Origin: Ceriagrion tenellum
Lineage: Eukaryota; Arthropoda; Insecta; Odonata; Coenagrionidae
Direction of reading: 5' to 3'
Assembly (NCBI GenBank): GCA_963169105.1
Contig: OY720641.1
Location: 79,125,496 to 79,189,495 of the forward strand
Length of the DNA stretch: 64,000 nucleotides
Of the stretch, positions 1 through 8,700 are shown one piece after another (positions within the stretch are counted from its first letter, which is position 1; every line of letters begins with the position of its first letter). Below the pieces are notes generated by a model. That model did no database searches. It saw nothing but the letters and a program-made list of their open reading frames with translations, and had not been told where the DNA came from. Position numbers and translations under genes: made by a program.

Positions 1-631
1 TTCCACTGTTCAAAAGAGTGTTTTAAGTCATTTTCTGAAAGCATGTTCATGGTCTCCGTCGCTTTTTCCTTCACAGCTCCACTGTATCAAACCTGGTTCC
101 TTTCCAACGCTTCCGTCACTTTCGGGAACATAAAAAAGTCACACGAAGCTAGGTCTGGGGAGTATGGTGGATGTTCCAACATAGGGATCCCATGCTTGGC
201 AAAAAATGACTTAACAATCAGTGCAGTGTGGGCTGGGCCTTGTCCTGATGAAGAATCCATGACTTGTTCTTCCACAACTCTGGTCGCTTTCTTCTTACTC
301 GCTCACGGAGAGTGGCATGAACCTTAAGATAATATTCTTGATTCACTGTTTGACCTTCAGGAACCCAATTTACGTATAGAATTCCATGGATGTCGAAAAA
401 AATCATCATTGCCTTGAATGTTTTCGAAGTTGAAGGACGTCCTGGGCGAGGATTATCTTCGATATCTTCTCGCCCTTCTTTGAAACGTTTATGCCACTCA
501 AAAACCTGTGTACGTGACATAAATTCATCCTCACACACGTGTTGTAAGAGAGAATAGGTCTCTTGTTCGGATTTACCGAGTTTCACTAAACATTTTAAGT
601 TGACACGTTGCTCAATTAAAACGCCTACCAT
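1..631 (-). pseudogene. mariner transposase, internally deleted and frameshifted, cut by window edge
   Basis: Tc1/mariner-family DNA transposase of the cecropia/SETMAR-like type, which cuts and pastes at TA dinucleotides. Reading leftward from an ATG at 631, the N-terminal helix-turn-helix part is present (motifs RTQVFEWHKRFKEGRED and PRPGRPSTSK). It jumps in frame straight to the catalytic region at the first aspartate (MMIFFDIHG, about 390-425), so the linker and the rest of the N-terminal half are deleted compared with the usual ~345 residues. The second aspartate (WILHQD, near 262) is followed by a one-base frame change. The next frame then continues with PAHTALIVKSF, EHPPYSPDL and the third aspartate in SCDFF, stops near 88, and continues to base 1 with the family's C-terminal end (HSFEQW-like). 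No terminal inverted repeat was found on the right. Certainly defective. Confidence 0.9.
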
Positions 632-1905
632 ATTTTCCGACGAGCGGCAGATACACGGTCCAACACGAACGAAGGCTGTGGCCCAACTGAGCAAGATAGT
701 GTCGTCCAACCGGCTGGAATGTGAAGGGGGGATGTCAGGAGACTCGGCAATATGGTGTTTGATCTTGAGGATCGCGCCGTTTGTCTCACAGAAAACCAGT
801 CCCGTTATTTTCTAGCCACGCCTCGTATGTTGAATACTTCTTTCATCAATATGAAATGGAGTTTTACTCAATCATCATTGACAATGCGAATATCCTTGAG
901 TTGTCTTCGGATTAAAGTACCTACATGTGCTCTGCATAGGAAAGGGATCTACCCTACGTATTCATCTTAGCTATTTTAAGGTGCGTGATTTTGTGTGAGT
1001 GATCAGTTGTTATACATTGTCTATTTTGCTGAGATATAACTGGCCTAAGATTTTATATACCGTGATTAAAAACACTTGTAGTAATCGGTGAAGTAACTGT
1101 CTCTTAGTAAGAAGTTCGATTTAGCCTAATCTCATCTTCTTCGCGCTTTTTGGTGAGATTGATTGCGGCACTTCTCCCCTTAGCTAGCGTTCTATTCGAT
1201 TTAAAGTGTATGGCTTCATATATCGTCGCATATTTGGCTTGAAGGTGGCTGGAGAATTTTATCTTTCCTTCTAACAAATGGAGAAAGAAATCACTCTGCA
1301 TGAAAATAGTTACTTTAAATCGAGAGCAACAAAACAGCTGAAATAACAAAATCATCCATAGACTCTTGAAGCAGAGTGCTGGATTTCAATTGAAAATAAC
1401 TACACTTAACTCTAATAAAATGAATGTATTTTTTCCCTCGTCATCAAAGGACAAAAGCTGATGATATATTTCATTCACTCAAATTTAATTTCAATTACTG
1501 AAATGGTCTTTCATAAATACTTATACATACGTTAAATGCATGATTAGTACTCGTATGTTCATAATATTTTTAGTTCGTAACTTACAGGTTATGCACCAAT
1601 TGGATTCTATGAAATAAATTTATTTTGCCACAGAAAACAAAATTGTTGATTTTTAATCAATAACTCTCAAGTTCCACTCAGTCATCGGCATGAATTGTCA
1701 GTGTGTTCCATGACTTAGCTGAGATACGAACATACCATTGAGGAGATCCCTAGAAACAAATTAACAAGGCTGATTTAGTCCTCTGAAGGTGATTCCTACG
1801 TACGAAGTTATTAAGAACTCTGATCCTCCGTACTCAATAAAATCTAAGTTTTATCACTACAGAAGCTCTACGTGGCGTATGCGTATATTACTCCAACAGA
1901 AACCG
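632..1905. other. no gene recognised
   Basis: AT-rich sequence right of the mariner. Only short open frames with no recognisable domain. The mariner's 5' UTR and inverted repeat should lie at its left edge, but I could not place them. Confidence 0.5.
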
Positions 1906-2361
1906 CTAAAATATGTCCCAATTACTGCGGTCATTTTGGAAATACATCAAGACTAACGTAGCTGAAACAGAGGTATCTCTGACGACCACCCTTGTCAGTA
2001 GGCATCCTCTGCCAATCAGCATCAAGAACACTCTCCTCTTTAATAAAACTTGAGTGCCGCCAACTTCAGTCTCATTTAACCAAATGAAAGTTTGGCCGCC
2101 ACGCTCGTTTGGTTTTATCACATTATGCCCTAACGATCGTTCTCTGATTGGCCCGCGCAAAAAATGCCGTGTAGGATCCACACCCAGAATGAAGGGGTGA
2201 ATGCGGCAGTTAGCTGGGTAGCGCACCCTACCATGCCTCAACGCCATAATTTTCGATGCTCCCTTTATCTGCCGTTCCTTTAGAGTTCGGAGACACGAAA
2301 GTGCGAGGAGGTTGGTCGAAACGGTTATATTGCGTGCGCATAGGTCAAACCAAAAACTCAC
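1906..2361 (-). other. unrecognised 151-codon open frame
   Basis: A locally GC-richer stretch that stays open for 151 codons on the minus strand. The translation has no domain, signal peptide or membrane segment that I recognise, and nothing upstream or downstream supports a gene. It may be a repeat of unknown type or chance. It ends about 190 bases before the 5' break of the LINE at 2550. Confidence 0.15.
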
Positions 2362-2558
2362 GCCCGAATATCAAGTTTGACGTTACTCTTGCGATTATGA
2401 AATGGTATATAAACATTTTAGGTGATGATATTGACAGGCAATGATTCATGCTGAGTTAAAAAAAAGGAGGAGAGAACATAACGCAAAAAGTATCAAAGAT
2501 AAGGATCGAAGTCGTTGTGACATCGGAAAAGAGGTAATTACATCCAATTTTATGGAAC

Positions 2559-3374
2559 ATTTTATTTCTCTTGTACATTAATGATATTAGTAACGTCGTT
2601 AAAAGTAAGCTTAGACTCTTCGCAGACGACGCGGTTGTGTATAGGGATATTAACAATTCCGAAGATAGCGACTCGTTAACAATCGACCTACTTGCTATTC
2701 ATGCTTGGTGCGAAAAGTGGCAGATGGAACTAAACATAAAAAAGTGCGTAGCAGTCAGCTTTTGGAAAAAGAAAAATTGGCCAGTTAGGGCTTACAGAAT
2801 TAAAAATACAGAAATTATTCACGCCGAGTCTGTTAAGTACTTAGGAGTCACAATTAGTCACGACCTATCTTGGGGAAAACATATTAGGGAAATATGCGGT
2901 CAAGCATACAGGAAGCTAGGCTTTATCAAGAGAGTACTCGGAAAATGTGATGAGAAAGTGAAAGAACGTTGTTATTTTTCAATCGTTAGGCCTCATCTGG
3001 AATATGCTGTTAGTGTATGGGATCCATACGAAACGGGGTTGATATCAGAGTTAGATCGCGTCCAGCGAAGAGGAGCTAGGTTTGTGAAACGATGCTACGA
3101 TAAGTTGGCTAGTGTGTCTGGACTGTTAGAAGAATTAGGATGGGAATCGCTATCACAGCGTAGATTAAATTATAGGCTTAACCTCCTAAATAAATTTCAG
3201 GAAAATCATTTTACTGATGACGTAAAAAACATACTATTAACCCCTTCGTACTACGGCAGATTAGATCGCGCCAATAAAATTAGAGAGCTAGATTGTAGAA
3301 CCGATAGGTATAAAATGTCATTTTTTCCGCGTACCATTCGGGACCATAACAGCTGTGATCGTCGTCATGAATAG
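2559..3374 (+). pseudogene. RT C-terminal fragment of CR1-like LINE
   Basis: An uninterrupted fragment of about 270 codons covering the end of the RT palm, the thumb and the C-terminal tail. It begins in the conserved FLLYINDI segment just before the catalytic box RLFADDAVVYR (FADD, the metal-binding pair). Next come the W..KWQMELNIKKC segment, VKYLGVTISHDLSW, and the tail landmarks VRPHLEYAVSVWDPY, RRGARFVKRCY and KIRELDCRTDRYKMSFFPRTIR. The endonuclease and the front half of RT are absent, so it cannot act alone. There is no stop inside the fragment, so this insertion is fairly young compared with other copies here. Apparent start codons are not real starts. Confidence 0.88.
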
Positions 3375-3635
3375 TTCGAGTATTGACAATAGGCAGGCAG
3401 TTAATCTTTCTCATTATATTCTCCTCTTTCTTATTTATGCATGATGTAAATAATGATGTTCTTATTTATGCATGATATTTTGAATCTGTAGTAGTAGTCT
3501 TTGTATCCCTTGCATGTTAGAACGATTGGAGATAGAATGTTTCTTGGGTATTAGATTTGTAATTGGCGCTTTGCATGTGTGGTACGCGGGTTTTAATGTA
3601 ATGTCGGTGTTCTACCATATCATTAATGCATGCCT

Positions 3636-3720
3636 GGTGCGAAAGCACCCCCTGCCACACACCCTTTGGGTGGCTTGCAGGGTATGACGTAGATGTAGAT
3701 GTAGATGTAGATGTAGATGA
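3636..3720 (+). repeat. 3' terminal hairpins and GTAGAT tail of LINE
   Basis: Two adjacent stem-loops close the element. The first is GGTGC-GAAA-GCACC at 3636-3649, with a GNRA-type tetraloop. The second pairs CCCTGC (3650-3655) with GCAGGG (3677-3682), with an inner CACCC/GGGTG stem. They are followed by GTAGAT repeats. The same architecture recurs in the other copies with paired substitutions, suggesting a recognition signal for the element's own RT (inference). Confidence 0.75.
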
Positions 3721-3722
3721 AC

Positions 3723-5285
3723 ACAACTATTGCTGGTGAAACAAGTAAATCTATGATCTAAAGTACTATCCAAAATATAAACGAAAAATCGAAATTAAAT
3801 GTAATATACCGAAATGGATTCCTTGCGACGAAATAGTGGAAAATAAAAAAAATTACTTAAAACTTGAACTTTAGTTGTGGAACTTAAAAAAAATATGAAA
3901 GCATAAGAAAAAAATAAGAATATTCCCACCAGCATAATGGACGAGATCGAGAAGAGAGAAATCTAAAATATGATGACTTGTAAAGAGGATAATAGACTAT
4001 AAATGGCCAAGGCGATTTTTTGAATGAAAATTATAAAATTTGTAATACACCGAGAGAAAAGTTCTGACGAGTTACACCGAGAGAAAAGGGAGATCATGAA
4101 GAAATTGAATAATAATTTACATAAGACAGTTGATTCATGTGGATTAAATGGAAACGTGTGTAAAACCAGATAAGAATGGGGGCTTTAGACAAAGAAACGG
4201 CAATGGCATTAGAGAGCGTCCGTGATTTATGCTCCAAATGATTTAATCGTGTTTCTACGCAATACAAATTGTCGATGCATTCATTCCTCTCAATAGCATA
4301 ATCATGAGGAAGCGGGTTAAGCTTAATGGAGATCGTCAGTTATTCCCATTCACTGTATCATTTTATTTAATGCCAAATATCACTGTCCCTTTATTATTAT
4401 TGTTTATTGTACCATTGCTTGATGGAATTGGAACTCAATCAGTCTTTCATCCTTAATGATTGATGGATTAAGTCCAGGCATTAGGCAGTTGGAATTCAAT
4501 ATTCGCAATTATTTTCCAGGTGGAAGAGATGTTGTCCAATCTCAAATTTATAATTGATGCATAAATGAAAGCATTCATTTCAAATTCATTACATGATTGT
4601 TATTTATGGAAATCATTGTCTGGATATTGCTTAATAATACAAAAAATTTAGCGAAAGAAACGGGAGATGACTGTGTAAGTTTAATCAGAAAAGATGCGAA
4701 AATAATTCATGGATTAATTTTTACGCTCACTTTCAAAACATTAAGTAGGAAGGTTATAATGCCGAGTGATTATGAAATGCATCATTTTAAGAGTTGTTTT
4801 GCATCTGTACAATGAATTGGGCTTTTTTTCTTTGGGTCAATGTAGTGTATTATGTCGTTTTGTAATTTGCGTTCTAGTGTTGCTGAAATGTGACATGGGA
4901 TTTCAGTTTCTATTTTGATCTGTCCGTATGCGTCTACGCGATGAGCAGATTGCATCAATGGTATTTATACAAAGTTGGGGCACATTAATCGACGTTTGAA
5001 TTACTCAATTCATGCATAAACTTGAAAAGTTTGGAAAATATATTAATGTTATTGATTTGAGAATTAAATCTCATCCAGAATTTGTTCGGATTGGACACAC
5101 CGATATTTTTTATTTAAAATCTGCCTATTTGGCAAAACCTTTTGGTATATCGTTGCGTGCGGACGAAATTTTTGCATATGTGGAGTCTGTACGCTGGTTA
5201 AAGTTGATGGGTCCAATCAAGTATGCAAGGATTGGTCTTATATTCCAGAGATGAACAAAGAGAAACACTATTTCCTGCCGGTGCC
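3723..5285. other. no gene recognised
   Basis: AT-rich unique-looking DNA. A short local direct repeat (ACACCGAGAGAAAAG) occurs twice near 4048-4088. Open frames at 4597-4815 and 5012-5254 show no recognisable domain. Confidence 0.5.
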
Positions 5286-5912
5286 GAAATTTTCCTATAG
5301 AGACGCACCTGCGTCCATTTTTCTCTTGCCCTCTCTCAATATCGTGCGCGCATGGATATTTCTCATATCTCTTACTTTCACTCTCACCCCACCCTCGAAA
5401 GAGTTCCCAGTCTAGGGAGCATCTCTCTCGTTTTCACCCCTCGACACCCACCGGGGCAACATCCAAATGTATTTGCCCATTGACGTGCACCGTACACTTC
5501 ACGCCATTTCGCAATCTCCATTTAGTCTTCCTTCCTGCATGACAGCGTTTATTTTTTTCCCCTCCTCGCCTGGCTCCCTGCTCACGTATATATTTTCCTC
5601 TTACTCGTCCGGGGGAAAACCTTTCCCCCATGTCCCCTTTTCTTATTCTTGTTATATCTTTTTTTATTTTTTTCATCTTTTCTTTCTTCCCTCCCATCAT
5701 CCCGCGGAGAGTGAGTTAGAGAGGAGGGAAATGGAGGCACAAGGTCACCGTTACTCCACAATCCCTACTTCCTTTCCGCCTCTCTTTATAAAGACGGAGC
5801 AGTCCTCCACGTCTTTCTCTCCTCTACTTGGCCTCCTCCTCCGCCTCCTTACTCTGCTCGCTTCAAAACCCCTCCAATTTTTCTTCCGCTTCCTTCCCGA
5901 AAACATGCGGAC
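5286..5912. repeat. pyrimidine-rich, strand-asymmetric tract
   Basis: About 600 bases dominated by C and T on the plus strand, clearly GC-richer than the flanks. The skew suppresses stop codons and so produces long open frames (for example 5467-6141) whose translations are low-complexity S/P/F/L-rich and do not look like protein. Similar tracts recur at about 22, 28.4, 32.7, 45.3, 47.3 and 61.5 kb. Confidence 0.5.
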
Positions 5913-6052
5913 CTCAATCTTACGCACCGGTGCCCTCATGATGCGATGCTGGCCGTTTTATGCGCGGCGTCGTGCGTGGGCCTCCGTGCTCTATAGCGTG
6001 GCTTTCTTCCGTTTATGCCTCGCGCACGTTACTTCAGCGAAACAAACACACG

Positions 6053-6345
6053 GCTCGCGGAAGTGGTCAAATGAGGAAAACACTCATTCATCTACGGATC
6101 AGTTACTGTTTCTTTGGGCTCAATGGCATTTGGTTTTCTAGAGTAAATTTATTTTGATCGTGTTGAATTACATTTTGGGGAGGCATTTGGGGAGGGATCT
6201 CATTTGACCACACCGCTCGCGGAAGTGGTCGAATGAGGAAAACACTCATTCATCTACGGATCAGTTACTGTTTCTTTGGGCTCAATAACATTGGTTTTCT
6301 AGAGTAAATTTATTTTGAGCGTGTTGGATTAGATTTTGGGGAGGC
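6053..6345. repeat. tandem duplication of a ~131-bp unit
   Basis: The segment 6053-6184 is repeated at 6215-6345 with only a few differences. Both copies run from GCTCGCGGAAGTGG to TTTTGGGGAGGC. The second copy runs into the end of the SINE at 6329, so the duplicated unit includes the last bases of the SINE tail. Confidence 0.85.
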
Positions 6346-6625
6346 GACCGACAGCTAAGGTCATTTGCGCCGTAGGGGTCGGTAAGGGAAGAAGAGTGGA
6401 TAGAAACCCGGCGTCGGCTCTTACCGAGAGGCGCCAAGGGGACCACGGCTTAACGTCTTATCCGACAGACGGAGTACTGAACTTGAAGTGCCCTCCACAA
6501 GACACTGAAGTAGAGATCGGGTGTTCTCTGAAAAACATCCTCCTTTGCAGGGATTTCAACTCTGGCCGCCCGTATGGTTAGACAGTACTCAAGCCACCAC
6601 ACCAACCCGATCCCATTTGAGCGTG
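6329..6625 (-). mobile_element. tRNA-derived SINE, copy 1
   Basis: On the minus strand the right end reads as a degenerate tRNA-like pol III promoter: A-box-like TGGTGGCTTGAGTACTG and a decayed B box near 6545-6562. A body follows that includes GACGTTAAGCCGTGGTCCC, resembling the conserved central segment of widespread invertebrate SINEs. The tail ends in CGCCTCCCCAAAAT at 6329. A second copy on the same strand lies at 55604-55910 and aligns over its whole length. SINEs encode nothing and depend on LINE enzymes. Confidence 0.7.
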
Positions 6626-6695
6626 TTATTCCATCGAGTTGGACCTCATTATAAGTTACCCGGAACTTACCCAGGCTTCATCATTTATATTCATA

Positions 6696-7161
6696 CTACA
6701 TCTACATCTACGTATTACCCTGCAAGCCACCACGAGGGTGTGTGGCAGGAGGTGAAGATCACCAAACATGCACTATTGACATGCAACTAGGATATTTAAT
6801 GAAGGCATGCTAGATAATAGGGTCACATGGTTAGTATCTACATAATAAGAAAGGGATTATTGGTTGTTATTACTTGCATCATGCACTGCAGACTACTCTA
6901 ACTATATTTCACCTACCTATCCCTTTGCTACGCTGCCTATTGTTCTCTCTTATAGTACGCGGGAAAAATGACATTTTAAATCTATCGGTTCGACAATATA
7001 TCTCTCTAATCTTGTTAATCTGATCAAACCTAGCATAATACGCAGGGGTTCTCAGTATATATATCTAACGTCATCTGTGAACAAATCAGTTTCGAATTTA
7101 CTTAAAAGGTTTAACCTAAATTTTAACCTGCGTTCTGATAGTAATTCCCATCCTTCCCATA
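6696..7161 (-). mobile_element. CR1-like LINE 3' fragment (subfamily B)
   Basis: Minus-strand copy. The GTAGAT-type tail is at 6696-6712 and the CCCTGC...GCAGGG hairpin is next to it. The 3' UTR matches the copy at 17.65-17.86 kb. Antisense RT tail coding sequence follows up to 7160, with frame-breaking changes. Its 5' end abuts the tail of the next copy exactly, giving a head-to-tail pair. Confidence 0.82.
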
Positions 7162-7488
7162 CTACATCTACATCTACGTAATACCCTGCCAGCCACCACG
7201 AGGGTGTGTGGCAGGGGGTGAAGATCACCAAACATGCACTATTGCCATGTAAGTAGGATATATAATGTAGACATGCTAGAAAATAGGGTCATAGTTTATT
7301 AGTTACTACAGTAGATTATTAGTTATTGCAAGTAATTGCAGTAGTTATTACAATAGAATATTAGTTACTACGGTATAGTACAGGTTAAAATCTACATAAT
7401 AAGGAAGGGATTATTGGTAGTTATTACATGCATCATGCACTACAGACTATTCTAACTATGTTTCACCTACCTATCCCTTTTGCTACTA
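7162..7488 (-). mobile_element. CR1-like LINE 3' fragment (subfamily B), second of a head-to-tail pair
   Basis: Minus-strand copy with tail and hairpin at 7162-7220. The alignment with its neighbour ends near 7488, just at the end of the coding sequence. It carries an extra stretch at about 7289-7385 made of degenerate TTAGTTATTACAGTAG-like units that is absent from the neighbour. Confidence 0.8.
7289..7385. repeat. minisatellite-like expansion inside LINE 3' UTR
   Basis: Four to five imperfect units of the type TTAGTTATTACAGTAGA interrupt the 3' UTR of the LINE copy. The paired copy at 6.7-7.16 kb lacks them, so they expanded after insertion. Confidence 0.55.
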
Positions 7489-7757
7489 AGGAACATATAT
7501 TCGATAACTTTTCATTAGTTAATTTCCTAATGATTTTTATGCAATTATTTGTGTCCCCTCCAATGGGCCACCTTAAATGCCGCGTCTGCACTGACCACCT
7601 AAGTATTATATTGATAGTGTCTATAATAATGTTTTATTACTCCTATTACTATTTCAGTGTTTCTGTGGTTGCTTCGTTTATCTTGCTGGATATGTCCTTG
7701 CGTGTCTGTGCCCTTTTGTGCAGTGAATACTCCCACTGTGTTGTGAATCAATTTTAA

Positions 7758-8195
7758 CAAGACACTTTCAGCTATCGAAGATATAAATTTTCCGTCTTCT
7801 CATCCTGTGCCTTTTCCCGACGTGGTCTTCTTTCTCGCGGCGACTCATCGTCCGGGTCCCGGCGACTACCTGGGCCCTCTCGGGCGAATCTCACGCGCTA
7901 CCCCCAGTGTGGAACGATTATCCTGCTCCTTGTTTTACTCTCTGGTGACATCAGCCTCAACCCCGGCCCCTCTTGTGTCCCCCAAGTGCATATATACTAT
8001 CAGAATGTGAGAAGCATAAAGAACAAACTAGTTACTTGTGGCACCCATGCCCATGAGCTTTCCCAACTTGATATTATTGCCCTTTCCGAAACATTGCTAA
8101 ACCCCTCAGTCTCCGATGGTGAATTATCTTTCCTATATTCCCACAATGTTTATCGACGTGATCGACCATCCAGAGGTGGTGGAGTGCCTATCTGA
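7758..8195 (+). pseudogene. LINE leader with 2A-like motif and N-terminal APE endonuclease
   Basis: Frame open from 7758 (after a TAA at 7755) to a stop just after 8195. A leader without ATG leads into a hydrophobic run IILLLLVLLSG and then DISLNPGP (7947-7970). This matches the 2A consensus D-[VI]-E-x-N-P-G-P except for S in place of E. Known APE-type LINEs carry 2A-like peptides at this place, where the ribosome skips the Gly-Pro bond. The endonuclease begins right after with IYYQNVRSI (catalytic Asn region), ALSETLL (catalytic Glu) and YRRDRPSRGGGV. The frame breaks at about 8190, shortly after the RGGGV motif. The missing ATG suggests a further frame change or loss upstream. Confidence 0.8.
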
Positions 8196-8700
8196 CTATC
8201 AACACACGCTGCGCATCATACAAGCGCTGGTCAAGGACCAGGTCTGTGAAATTGTATGGACTGAAGTTTCATTATCCTCAGGTGAACTTTCTAAGCCATG
8301 TAAAAGTTTTGTAGGATGCTTCTGTCGTCCTCCCAACAGTAACATTTCAGTGCTGGAAAATTGCCTTGATTCTGTGTTTAGGGCTATTAGTCTTGGTCCT
8401 GTTATTCTTGTGGGTGATTTTAATTTGTCAATTCGCTGGGACTCACCAACAAGTGGCTGTCCCCAAGACGTCCATGATGACGTTTTTATTCAAAATTTTA
8501 TATGTGCCCTTCACCTTTCTCAATACTGTCTCCATGGAACCCGAAACGCAGCAACACTGGACTTGCTTCTTCCGACCGTTGCCCCTGAGACAATCACCCC
8601 CGGGCGAAATATTTTCGCCTCAGACCATAAGTCCCTCGACACAGTTTTCCGCGTCCGAGGCACCAAAAAACACCGCGGGGTGCCTACTCCCCCCCCCCCA
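8196..8700 (+). pseudogene. APE endonuclease, C-terminal part, shifted frame
   Basis: The endonuclease continues in a different frame from the leader. Landmarks are FVGCFCRPPNS, LVGDFNLSIRW (the D-x-N catalytic pair), NAATLDLLLP and FASDHKSL (the catalytic SDH triad end). These are the later motifs of AP-endonuclease-like domains that nick target DNA. The frame ends at an 11-C homopolymer (8689-8699), where a length change restores the frame used by RT. About 165 residues are present, as expected for this half of the domain. Confidence 0.82.

Larger units (their letters stand above)
2550..3722 (+). mobile_element. CR1-like LINE, 5'-truncated copy (subfamily A)
   Basis: Non-LTR retrotransposon copy, 5'-truncated inside the RT gene as expected for incomplete target-primed reverse transcription. 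It has about 820 bases of RT coding sequence, a 3' UTR of about 300 bases ending in two hairpins, and a tail of GTAGAT repeats at 3688-3720. A second subfamily-A copy lies on the minus strand at 18.3-18.77 kb with the same 3' UTR. Clade assignment (CR1/Jockey group) rests on RT style only. Confidence 0.85.

Noticed and set aside
2571..3374. Host gene of 267 codons
   Set aside because: It begins in the middle of the RT palm and ends in LINE 3' UTR; it is a truncated retrotransposon, not a host gene.
7807..8010. Separate small gene upstream of the LINE endonuclease
   Set aside because: It is a shadow of the leader frame that carries the 2A-like motif.
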